A stretch of 64,000 nt of DNA. Origin: Phycisphaerae bacterium (GTDB taxonomy: Bacteria; Planctomycetota; Phycisphaerae; Sedimentisphaerales; Anaerobacaceae). Positions 44,401-51,897 of the stretch are shown one piece after another. The number at the start of each line of letters is the position of its first letter. Positions within the stretch are counted from its first letter, which is position 1. Made by a program: the position numbers and the translations under genes. The notes under the pieces were generated by a model that was not told the DNA's origin, made no database searches, and saw nothing but the letters and a program-made list of their open reading frames with translations. The stretch covers positions 85,587 to 149,586 of the forward strand of contig JAGOLX010000010.1 of NCBI GenBank assembly GCA_017993835.1. Reading direction: 5' to 3'.

Positions 44401-44925
44401 TACGGCTTTCCTGCGTTCGCGATAGATGATTGCCATCAATTCGCCGAACGTGCGCGCATCTTGTTCTCGCATCGTTTGTCGCGTATGATCGATGGCTTCT
44501 TTGATCTTCCCCGCGTCCTGATCGTCTTCTTCGACATCGAAACCGTATGCGCCTCGTCGCTGGGCCATGTGCAACAGGATGCGACCAAACTCCGATGCGC
44601 TCAATGGCCGACACAGGCCCTCGGCGCGGAGCATCCACGGATTGAGTTGTACCCATTGCTGGTAAGCATTCTCATCGGTTGGCATCCATCCGCTTTCCAG
44701 CAGCCACGTGCGCATCTCATGCCTGCGTTGTGCCCGCCGGGCGATGCTGCGGCGCTGACTGCGGTAGGTTCGTCTGGCTTGGTTTTTGGGAGCGCCTCGC
44801 CTGTCATCGCGTTCTTCGACACCGGCGGGAAAGACACTGACGCCCATCTTGATGGTGTGTTGCTCCGTATCGACCCATGCTGAACCGACCGAATTCGTCC
44901 CGATGTCCAATCCCAATAGCTTCAT
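41458..44925 (-). CDS. cas9: CRISPR effector nuclease Cas9 (type II-C)
   Basis: A 1155-residue Cas9, start ATG 44925 behind GGGAGAAG. RuvC-I: LGLDIGTNSVGSAW with D7. An Arg-rich bridge helix follows (about 51-75). RuvC-II: DRVVIELARE with E543. HNH: GIEVELDHIIPESRGGGSGLNN with H628, flanked by C603-x2-C606 and C646-x3-C650, which could form a zinc site as in thermophilic II-C Cas9s. RuvC-III: RGDHREHALDAM with H765 and D768. All catalytic residues are present. The C-terminal 350 residues should hold the wedge and PAM-interacting region. It cuts DNA guided by crRNA plus tracrRNA. Somewhat longer than typical II-C enzymes of about 1000-1100 residues. Confidence 0.98.
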   Translation of the reverse strand: MKLLGLDIGTNSVGSAWVDTEQHTIKMGVSVFPAGVEERDDRRGAPKNQARRTYRSQRRSIARRAQRRHEMRTWLLESGWMPTDENAYQQWVQLNPWMLRAEGLCRPLSASEFGRILLHMAQRRGAYGFDVEEDDQDAGKIKEAIDHTRQTMREQDARTFGELMAIIYRERRKAVGHKGREAHLPIRNRTNAAKEPIYEFCADRDLIHEEFQALWNKQRSFDGELARQLTDERLRQLDENRGDETWRTKGMLFGQRNTYWNAGVLGRCDLEPTDMGCPRIDVHAQEFLVIETVNNIRIIPPGQARRPLDVDERRAVVDLLRRQKTASPATVRKALGIHKGPAKTQYSLSLDADPKRGLNTDWFYREVICHAVGPSTWASITDKQKDSINRAILKLDPKQPDHHTRFQKGCHDWWGLDEGQTQRLITVWESRPNPNIRLQLSRRAIRNLLPYMCDEGVTVNEARKRFAEDADNGATPEQRSRYGFAGTRPSGAIRRFQQKHPNLLPPAPQTLSNPVVRKAIHEVRRHVQAYLRRFGRPDRVVIELAREAKLPAKVRNDQLAANRTREKKRNEIIAQFGLGGLTRTQQEKAVKRVLLCQEQGQQCAYCGNGNNTITEKAAAEGIEVELDHIIPESRGGGSGLNNLVLCHTRCNRGKTNRTPKEWLSKEQFAKLEQRLSHLKKSNPVKWDNLHKEVSDITAFAESQLTDTAYASRQVADWLRKALYGDETDGNRCIFTTKGRYTPWLRRDWGLYATGGTKNRGDHREHALDAMVVALSGPERLQDLAHAVQAFELSSSEGMTAPKREALPPPWSDAETFRDQVMDEFSRLLVAHRPAQRKITGSLHNDTIYGPVLDSDGRLTRYATIKRFAIELTPKHLRVPKGWDELRRQLETAPNTTARRTLRRRMLALEDVKPEKSGVVRDRWFREELRQCLRENGLDPDHFTPKQMKELVLNKGICLGSGAPVRRITLLRAPSVVEIRRKQWDDRAGRKVYDDRPQTIRLYEPQNNHHIEIRENARGKWIVAREQGVVTTYEAANRVRPSKASGRSPQPAVSRHDTAEGRFIMSLSIGEMVRMRHPKTRTLDYFVVFMIDGIKKQIHFTPHWDAGRSQQTDQTPVREDISLSPGQLQQLGESAQNTPQKVWVGPLGGWRELRRD

Positions 44926-44977
44926 TTGCTTCTCCCTCAAGAACGATGAGTCGCGCAGAATAAATCAGAAATCCGTC

Positions 44978-45006
44978 TTGCCTTCCGTGCAGAAGATCGC
45001 GACAAT
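44978..45006 (+). promoter_or_regulatory. Promoter of the tracrRNA
   Basis: TTGCCT (44978-44983), 17 bases, GACAAT (45001-45006), which predicts a start at about 45013, exactly the first base of the anti-repeat. It resembles the repeat-borne promoter (TTGCCC...TACAAT), so both guide RNAs may be expressed in step. It diverges from cas9. Confidence 0.65.
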
Positions 45007-45012
45007 GTGATC

Positions 45013-45129
45013 ATTGTAACTGATCCGCGCCTGTTGGTTTTTCACAACAAGATGAAAGATTCGCAGGCACCAGCCTTCGGGCGACCGCCGTAGCGCGTGC
45101 AACCCACGTCCTGCGGCTTTTCCTTTTTC
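45013..45129 (+). ncRNA. tracrRNA
   Basis: Bases 45013-45048 match the reverse complement of the CRISPR repeat at 29 of 36 positions: the first 17 (ATTGTAACTGATCCGCG) and the last 7 (TCACAAC) perfectly, with mismatches grouped in the middle, where type II duplexes bulge. After the anti-repeat comes AAGATGAAAGATTCGCAGGC, then hairpins (GCCTTCGGGC, CGTGCAACCCACG, and CGCAGG pairing with CCTGCG) and a GCTTTTCCTTTTT tail near 45117-45129. It lies 88 bases upstream of cas9 and is transcribed away from it. End points are predicted. Confidence 0.88.
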
Positions 45130-45349
45130 ATGGTTCTCCCGTTTTTCCTCAGCGGGCATTCGCATTCCATTCTCCTTGGTTCTCCGGGCGGTTTGCGATC
45201 TCGCTCCCATTGTATCAGATGTGCTCCGCGTGTCCAGCGGGGAGTTGACCGGGCACCCGGCGGGCGGCAGAATGGGAGGTCGAGTTGTGTCGCGTCTTGT
45301 GTCCGCTGGGGGCAGGGGGCGATCTGGTCCGGGATATGATGAAGGGACT

Positions 45350-46381
45350 ATGGGCAGCACCGTCGGTCTGAAACTGGGGAGCCTGTCGCTGGATGTGCCG
45401 TTCTTCCAGGCGTCGCTGAGCGGGTACAGCGATTACCCGATGCGGATGTTCGCGAGGCGGTTCGGGTGCCCGTTCGCGCTGGCCGACGTCATGCTGGACA
45501 AGAGCGTAGCCCGGCCGGAAGTGCTGGCGATGCCGTGCTTTCAGCCGGGAGCGGACGAGCACCCGGTAGGGGCGCAGATCCTCGGCGAAACGCCCGCGAT
45601 GATGGCGAGGGCCGCGAGGGGGCTCGTCGCCGTGGGATATGACCTGATCGACGTGAACTGTGCGTGCCCGGCGCCGAAAGTCCTCCGTCGCAAACGCGGC
45701 GGCGCGCTGCTCGACGATCCCGACGTCGCGATCGGCGTCGTGAAGGCGGTGCGCGACGCGGTTGCCTGTCCGATGATGGTCAAGCTCCGCATCGGGATGG
45801 ACTACTCGATCCGCGCGCAGGACAACTTCTGGGAGATCGTGGCCCGCGCGGTCGAGCTGGGCGTCGATGCGCTGGTGATCCACGGTCGGACCGTGTCGGA
45901 GCTCTATCGCGGCAAGGCGAACTGGGACATCCTTGCGGCGGTCAAGCGCCGGTTCCCGTCGGCGACGATCATCGGCAGCGGGGACATCTTCGATCCGCAG
46001 GCCAGCATCGACCTGCTGAAGAGGACCGGACTCGACGGTTTCGTCGTCGCCCGCGGGGCGATCGGCAATCCGTGGGTCTTCCGCGAGCTGCGCTGCATCT
46101 GGGAGGGCCGGCCGGCGCCGCCGCCGCCCAGTCTGGCGGAACAGCGGGACATCCTGCTCGAGCACCTCGGACGCGTCACGGACGGGTACCCGGAGCATCG
46201 CGCGGTCGGGTATTTCCGCAAGTTCCTCGTGTTCTACGCCCGCCGGCACCCGAAGCGGCGGCACGTGCTCGCGACGCTCATGAAGGCCCGGACCCGGGCC
46301 GAGGTCGAAGCGGGGATCAACGCGTGGTACGCGCCGGGAGAGGGGATGGGCGAAGCACCACACAGGGGGACGCCTGTGTAG
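45350..46381 (+). CDS. tRNA-dihydrouridine synthase
   Basis: A 343-residue Dus-family flavoenzyme that reduces uridine in tRNA. Motifs include SGYSDYPMRMFARRFG, IDVNCACPAPKVLRRKRGGALL (with the active-site Cys), MVKLRIGMDYS, IHGRTVSELYRGKANWD, IIGSGDIFD and VVARGAIGNPW. ATG 45350 is chosen (GAAGGGA upstream); the frame is open further upstream to 45176 but that part is noncoding in character. It lies downstream of the tracrRNA in the same direction. Which Dus subfamily is unclear. Confidence 0.88.
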   Translation: MGSTVGLKLGSLSLDVPFFQASLSGYSDYPMRMFARRFGCPFALADVMLDKSVARPEVLAMPCFQPGADEHPVGAQILGETPAMMARAARGLVAVGYDLIDVNCACPAPKVLRRKRGGALLDDPDVAIGVVKAVRDAVACPMMVKLRIGMDYSIRAQDNFWEIVARAVELGVDALVIHGRTVSELYRGKANWDILAAVKRRFPSATIIGSGDIFDPQASIDLLKRTGLDGFVVARGAIGNPWVFRELRCIWEGRPAPPPPSLAEQRDILLEHLGRVTDGYPEHRAVGYFRKFLVFYARRHPKRRHVLATLMKARTRAEVEAGINAWYAPGEGMGEAPHRGTPV

Positions 46382-46488
46382 CGCAAAGGTGGATGCGTTC
46401 GGCGAGGACATACTCCGGCCGTCACACGGGACCACCGGGTTCGGAAGCGGCGATCACAGCCCCTCAGACGCCAGGCGCCCAAGGGACC

Positions 46489-47154
46489 TCACAGCATCCG
46501 GCGTCTGCGCAGCCGAGGGAGCAGGCCGGCCCCGATGGAAGCCAACAGAATCGCGCCCGGAGCAGGGATGACTGCCAGGCGTACGTTATCCACGCCGAGA
46601 ATCGACTCGAACGTGCCGTCGTAGTCGGCGAGTGTGAACAGCAGCGTGTAGGTGTCGTCGGCCGGCAGGATGCAGGAAAGCGTTGTCCAGCCGACGTTTT
46701 CGTCGTCTTCCAGCTCGTGGCCCGCCGTGTTGTATTCGAAGAGCGTCACGCTGCCGCCGGACCAGGTCAGGGTGGCCGTAGCGGTATCGTAGAAGGGAGC
46801 GACGTCTCCAAAGTCGAAGAAGTAGTCGAACCGCAGCGTCGCTCCCGCCTCGGCTGTGAAACTCTGGCCCAGCGTCGATCCAAGATCCACCCCATTGGTG
46901 CTCCAGAGAGCGGCGAAGTAACTGCCCTCGGTGGGCAGCCAGTCCTCCGCGACCGGAGCGAGGAAATCGCGGGACAGTTGTCGCGTCACCGCCGCGGGAT
47001 CGCACAGCAGGCCCGGCCCGGCGCCGCTCGACGTCCAGCCGGCCAGATTGCCCGTCTCGAACGTGTTGTTCGTAAGACCACCCAGGGCCGCCTGGCCGCA
47101 ACACAACAACACGATGGCGATTCGCAAGACATCGCCGTATGTTTGACATCTCAT
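46489..47154 (-). CDS. Secreted protein with PEP-CTERM-like sorting tail
   Basis: A protein of about 221 residues. ATG 47154 gives the best spacing behind GGAAGGAGG; ATG 47160 is equally in frame. Signal peptide (VLRIAIVLLCCGQAALGG), a beta-rich jelly-roll-like body starting NTFETGNLAGWTSSG, and a C-terminal tail VIPAPGAILLASIGAGLLPRLRRRRML: short motif, hydrophobic span and Arg cluster, as in planctomycete PEP-CTERM-type sorting signals. It would be processed by an exosortase-like enzyme encoded elsewhere. Function unknown, probably extracellular matrix. Confidence 0.75.
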   Translation of the reverse strand: MRCQTYGDVLRIAIVLLCCGQAALGGLTNNTFETGNLAGWTSSGAGPGLLCDPAAVTRQLSRDFLAPVAEDWLPTEGSYFAALWSTNGVDLGSTLGQSFTAEAGATLRFDYFFDFGDVAPFYDTATATLTWSGGSVTLFEYNTAGHELEDDENVGWTTLSCILPADDTYTLLFTLADYDGTFESILGVDNVRLAVIPAPGAILLASIGAGLLPRLRRRRML

Positions 47155-47234
47155 TCTCATCGTCCTCCTTCCGAAAAAGCACCTGAGCCAGAGCAATCGT
47201 CCGCAACCGGCGGCTTCATCGCATGCGCCGCCGT

Positions 47235-50200
47235 TCAGGGAGCCACCTCGACCGAATCACTGCCTTTGATGGGGACACCTGCTGCGGTGGACCCGGTGAG
47301 CCAACCTTTCGTATCCAGCAGTTCGAAGCCGCACTCAAAGGTCTTGAATCCGTAGAGCGCATCGGCGAACCCATCGCCGTTGATGTCGCGAATCACGGGC
47401 TCCCGCACCGGACTGGCCTCCGTCCCCGTGCGGCCGAAGCGGACCGTCGAGGAATCAACGTCCGTGACCGCGAAGCCCTCGGCGCCCAGCAAGGCGACGT
47501 AGATCGTGTAGTCGGTGCCGAGAACGACCGGGTTCGGCGTGCGGTTCGGATAAATGTCCACCCCTACCTCGACGGCTTGGGACAGGAAGAAATTCACGGT
47601 AGTGATCGACAGGGCCACGACTTCGGCGGGCTTGGTCTGTGCATCGGCCACATATCCGTCGGGCACGCGAATATGCACCTGATACGTTCCTGCGGGGAGG
47701 TTGGTGAACAGGTAGTACCCGCCATGATCCGTCACTGTGCTTTCGATCAATATCATCTGGCCAGCATCATAAAGATCCACGATGACATCATCGACGCCTC
47801 CCAATGCCTCTCTGACCTGTCCTTCAATGGCGCCCCAGGGGTGCCCCAGGTCTCCGACAATGATGGCTCGGGTGGCGGCGTTATTCAACATGTTCTGCTC
47901 GCTGTAGCTGGGATCGACCTCCACCTCGATAATGTAGATCCCCTCCCGATTATTCTTCCAGGTGGTGAACACGTATTCCGAGCCAGAATCAGGCGAGCCA
48001 ACAGTCAATTCGTCGATTACGGTTTCGCCGATCTTGATCTTATCCTCTCCTGGATAGGTGGCATATATGTTGATCGGCACGTTATGTGCAACGAGACCCG
48101 TACTCTGTGCCCAGTAGTGGATTTCGGCGAAGATGGTGATTTCCTGTTCTGGATCCGGATGGTTTATCGAGAAGTGTATGTCTTCCGAATAGACGTACAC
48201 ATCGCTGTCAGGCACACCAGGCGGCCTCTCTGTCCATACCCAAGTCCATTCGGTTGAGCCTCCTCCTCCTGGATCAGGAGGAACCCAGTACCCTGAGCCT
48301 CCACCACCTCCACCGCCGCCGCCGGGATAATAGGGTGGTGGTGGGGGAGGATCGGTAATCGAACACTCGTTGACGTCAAAGACCAACTCACATTTGCCAA
48401 TGAAGGTGTTGTCGCTGACCGTGATCAACAGGCGGTGGATTCCGAGTGTTCCGGGCGCCTGAAGCACCTGGGAGAAGGCGCCATAGATATTGGTGTGATG
48501 ACCCCCGTAAGACCGCTGCTGTCCGTCTGGGCCTGTGACGGTCATTGCGACCATGCCTCCTTTGACGGCGTAGTCGGTGTAACGGACGTCACCCACATAC
48601 AGATCGTAGACCGCGGTACCCGTTACCAAGAAGGAACTGCCGCTGCACACGGAAGGCGGCACGCTGCCGGTGATCAGGATGTACCCCTCGGTGATACCGC
48701 CTGTATTGACGAGCAGGATCCGCGTGGCCTGGTTGTTGGTCTCATCCAGCTCTTCAACGGTATCAAGTGGGTCGAGGACAACCTGGATCAGTCGCTCTCC
48801 CGGTGCAGGCATGGGGATGGTGATCCGCACGCTGTTCATGTCCCCGGCAGGAAGTTCCGCGACTTCGGCTTCGGCCAGGAGAGCGTTGAATTCGTAGAAA
48901 CGGACAATAACGCCAGAGGCTGTTGCCGCGCCAACATTGTGAATCGCCGCGTCGATGGTGATCGTGCTGTCACCAGCATCATACGCGAGCAACTGGATAT
49001 CCTCGGCACTGATGGCCAGATCCGGAAGTTCTGGTGCAACATCACTGACAAAGTTCGCATGGAGCGTGTAATCACCGTCCACTATAACGGTGGTGCTCAG
49101 AGCACTTGGATCGGCCACTTTGCCCGCGTCGACCGCCGTGCCGCTCCAGCCGGCAAACGTCCATCCGGCGTCCGCCAAGGCTGTGACCAGCACCGTTTTC
49201 ACCTCATCGTATGCGAACACGCCTGCGCCAGGGGTGGTTACAGATCCTCCGCTGCTTGATGTAACAGTCAACTGGAAACCAACCCTGACATTGATATGAT
49301 CTTGGTTAGACGCGCCTTTCAAGTCAGTGCCTGATAGGGTAATCATGTGCCCACCGCCGCTGAGCGACGCCACGTCGAGTGTCTGGCCCTCGCCCAGGTC
49401 ACCGTCAATGCTCGATGTCCAAGTGTATAACACAGGTGGTTCGCCGTTTGCATTGGCAGCTTCAAATGTGATCGTCTCGCTTGGGGCAAATTGAGAATTG
49501 TTCTGAGGAGTCTCTATCCAGACCGCAAACCCACATCCACGCACCCTTCCATTGATCCATATAGTGCCACACTCTCCGGGATGAAGGCCATTACCTCCAT
49601 TGATGCTGATGTTCGAGGTATTGAAGCTGCTCATCGGATCGCCGTAGGAGATGGCGATCCTCCCACCCGCGCCGCCGCCGGCTCGATCAAGCCAGCCACC
49701 ATCGCCGCCGATCGCGCTGATCGACCCAGTGCCCGAAAGTCTGAAGACATCGAGGCAAATGGCGCCCCCCGAACCGCCCCCGCCGGACCAGTAGCCCCGC
49801 AGGCCTGTGCCAGTGATGCCTGTGTCTGCCTGACCGGCGGTCCCATCCGCCGTGATCCTGCCATCGAGTCGTAGCTGGCCACCCACTGTGATCTGGATGA
49901 GCCCACCTCCGGAGCCACCTTGACCATAGTAGAATATCCCCGGGAAGAATTGCCATTTACCGGTGCCCCCACCACTACCCACGAGATTCGGATCGTCCAC
50001 GGAATCGTAGGTCTCCCCTCCTGCTGCTCCTCCTGCCCCTCCATTACCGCCATGACCGGCGCCACCTCCGTTCCCATCACCCATGCCCCTGCCCGGACCG
50101 GCCTCAGCACCGTATCCCTTGCCATCGGCTGATATGTAGCACCCCTCATCAACTGATAGATCGGTCAATACATCCAATTCGACACCGAGCTCCCCTGGCG

Positions 50201-51221
50201 AGTGTATGATTCGCCCGCCGTTTACGATTTGCAGGCTATGGAACGTGTGCCTGCCATTCATGGTAATGGTGCACCCATCAACCACCAGATCAGACCCGTC
50301 AAAGTACGTCTCGCCCGCACCGATGGTCATGTCACATAGAAGTCTGATAATGCCACCGGGCCTGCTCAAAAGGACTGTCCCTGACTCCCCGGACTCCAGT
50401 CCGAGTCCACCTGCCACCGATATCCCATCCACGTCGTATGCAAGCTCATCACAACTAATTGCGACGCGACCTCCGCCTCCACCGCCCGCACGGTCGGTGA
50501 ACCCGCCGTTGCCACCCATGGCAGTAATAGAACCGCCCCCCGAGAGCCTATGCGTGATGACCTTGATCGTTCCGCCAGACCCACCTCCCCCAGAGTAGTA
50601 GATATGTCGGTTCGGCATACCGCCGCTCCTCGTATGGACCGCCTGGCCGGTTCCTCCGTTCGCACTGATGACACCGTCCACCCGAAACTCGCCGTCCACC
50701 GAGATCTGCACAAGACCTCCACCCGCGCCGCCCCGCGCAGAATGGCTGCCCCAGGGCGTCGAGTAGACACCTACGCCGCCTCCGCTGCCAGCCATCGACG
50801 GGTCATCCAACAGGTCGTAGACTGCGCCGCCCGCCGCACTTCCCTTTCCTCCTGTGCCGCCGTGACCCGCCCCCCCGGCGTTGGAACCGTTGCTGCCCTT
50901 TCCCGGACCTGAGCCCGAGGCGTAGCCTTTGCCATCGACGTTGATGGACGCGCCCGCCTCCACAATCACATCGCCAGTAATCGTGAGCGATAAGTAGCCC
51001 GCGAGAGAATGTGTGACAGAACCTCCATTTACGACGGCGAAAGCACTGAAACTGTGGGCCCCGTCGATTGTCAGCAAACAACCGTCAACGGTCACATCAG
51101 CACCATCATAGGTATAGTCGTCTACAGCAATCTGCACAGCTTCCGTGAAGACAACGCCTTGTCCACTAGTGACCACCATTAGGCAGAGTACCATTCCGCA
51201 GATTCTGATTCGCTGGTTCAT
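47235..51221 (-). CDS. Giant glycine-rich surface protein with CARDB and InlB-like domains
   Basis: A 1328-residue exported protein, ATG 51221 behind GGAGGTGGG. After a signal peptide there are two tandem copies of a glycine-rich, probably beta-helical unit of about 270 residues (repeat heads DGADVTVDGC at 39-48 and DGSDLVVDGC at 308-317, each followed by a DGKGY...GGAGHGG...GSGGG stretch). Then an Ig/PKD-like segment, an InlB B-repeat-like part (GWTFAGWSGTAVDAGK), CARDB-like adhesion modules (LDTVEELDETNNQATRI; SYSEQNMLNNAATRAII), a Pro/Gly linker, a carboxypeptidase-regulatory-like domain (GGYYLFTNLPAGTYQV) and a C-terminal DINGDGFADALYGF motif with calcium-binding style. Likely adhesin or matrix protein. 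Confidence 0.75.
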   Translation of the reverse strand: MNQRIRICGMVLCLMVVTSGQGVVFTEAVQIAVDDYTYDGADVTVDGCLLTIDGAHSFSAFAVVNGGSVTHSLAGYLSLTITGDVIVEAGASINVDGKGYASGSGPGKGSNGSNAGGAGHGGTGGKGSAAGGAVYDLLDDPSMAGSGGGVGVYSTPWGSHSARGGAGGGLVQISVDGEFRVDGVISANGGTGQAVHTRSGGMPNRHIYYSGGGGSGGTIKVITHRLSGGGSITAMGGNGGFTDRAGGGGGGRVAISCDELAYDVDGISVAGGLGLESGESGTVLLSRPGGIIRLLCDMTIGAGETYFDGSDLVVDGCTITMNGRHTFHSLQIVNGGRIIHSPGELGVELDVLTDLSVDEGCYISADGKGYGAEAGPGRGMGDGNGGGAGHGGNGGAGGAAGGETYDSVDDPNLVGSGGGTGKWQFFPGIFYYGQGGSGGGLIQITVGGQLRLDGRITADGTAGQADTGITGTGLRGYWSGGGGSGGAICLDVFRLSGTGSISAIGGDGGWLDRAGGGAGGRIAISYGDPMSSFNTSNISINGGNGLHPGECGTIWINGRVRGCGFAVWIETPQNNSQFAPSETITFEAANANGEPPVLYTWTSSIDGDLGEGQTLDVASLSGGGHMITLSGTDLKGASNQDHINVRVGFQLTVTSSSGGSVTTPGAGVFAYDEVKTVLVTALADAGWTFAGWSGTAVDAGKVADPSALSTTVIVDGDYTLHANFVSDVAPELPDLAISAEDIQLLAYDAGDSTITIDAAIHNVGAATASGVIVRFYEFNALLAEAEVAELPAGDMNSVRITIPMPAPGERLIQVVLDPLDTVEELDETNNQATRILLVNTGGITEGYILITGSVPPSVCSGSSFLVTGTAVYDLYVGDVRYTDYAVKGGMVAMTVTGPDGQQRSYGGHHTNIYGAFSQVLQAPGTLGIHRLLITVSDNTFIGKCELVFDVNECSITDPPPPPPYYPGGGGGGGGGSGYWVPPDPGGGGSTEWTWVWTERPPGVPDSDVYVYSEDIHFSINHPDPEQEITIFAEIHYWAQSTGLVAHNVPINIYATYPGEDKIKIGETVIDELTVGSPDSGSEYVFTTWKNNREGIYIIEVEVDPSYSEQNMLNNAATRAIIVGDLGHPWGAIEGQVREALGGVDDVIVDLYDAGQMILIESTVTDHGGYYLFTNLPAGTYQVHIRVPDGYVADAQTKPAEVVALSITTVNFFLSQAVEVGVDIYPNRTPNPVVLGTDYTIYVALLGAEGFAVTDVDSSTVRFGRTGTEASPVREPVIRDINGDGFADALYGFKTFECGFELLDTKGWLTGSTAAGVPIKGSDSVEVAP

Positions 51222-51249
51222 TGTGCCCACCTCCAAGCAATGGCAATGC

Positions 51250-51567
51250 CTACCACCTCGTGTTCTTCCCGGCGGTTCCAATCGATCCAGCCGTCCGCGC
51301 CATGACGTAATAGTCGCGGTCGCCTTCCACGGTCCGCGTGTGGTCGATGCTGCTTGCCCCGGCGGGGACATTCACGGTGACGTTCGCGGAATAGAGCTTG
51401 ACCGTATCGATTGCGTAGACCGTCACAGACTTGATCGTGTACCCCACGAGGGATACCGAGCCGGACAGGGTCCCCGGATTCAGGATGACGGGTTCATCGT
51501 CTGCGAGAACGGACGCAGTTGGAACGAGCGCGGCAGCCGAGACAAGGAAACACACGATCCTCTTCAT
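51250..51567 (-). CDS. Short secreted protein, possibly a truncated relative of larger planctomycete proteins
   Basis: A 105-residue protein, ATG 51567 behind GAGGAG. Signal peptide (RIVCFLVSAAALVPTASVLA), then one beta-sandwich-like module: GTLSGSVSLVGYTIKSVTVY, NVTVNVPAGASSIDHTRTVE, GDRDYYVMARTAG. Such modules occur at the start of much longer planctomycete exported proteins, so this may be an N-terminal piece cut short, or a real small subunit. It is 28 bases before the giant glycine-rich gene, in the same direction and behind one promoter. Confidence 0.6.
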   Translation of the reverse strand: MKRIVCFLVSAAALVPTASVLADDEPVILNPGTLSGSVSLVGYTIKSVTVYAIDTVKLYSANVTVNVPAGASSIDHTRTVEGDRDYYVMARTAGSIGTAGKNTRW

Positions 51568-51677
51568 CTTCGCACTCCTCACGAGTTCGGGTGGTGAATC
51601 GAACGCACTCCTGTCGCATCGGGCCCTGTACAACGGCTCTTCCTCCAACCGGTACACGCTGCACAGAAACCTTTCTC

Positions 51678-51705
51678 ATTATAGGACCTATCGGCCCCCT
51701 GTCAA
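51678..51705 (-). promoter_or_regulatory. Consensus sigma70 promoter for the glycine-rich protein unit
   Basis: On the minus strand a perfect TTGACA (51705-51700), 16 bases and a perfect TATAAT (51683-51678). This is the best promoter in the window. The leader to ATG 51567 would be about 105 bases. Confidence 0.8.
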
Positions 51706-51897
51706 CATGTCAAACATACGTATTCTCGGCCCTTCGTCCAACGCATGACCGACAGAGTTGCCAGGCTCGGTCTGGTTCCTTCGTGACTTCAACTGCTTAT
51801 GCCCACACGATTTGCGCGGATACACGTTGTCCCATCGGGCTGCTCGCGTCGTGCCAAGGGTTGCCCTGACAGCTTTGTTGTGATAAGATAGGGAATT

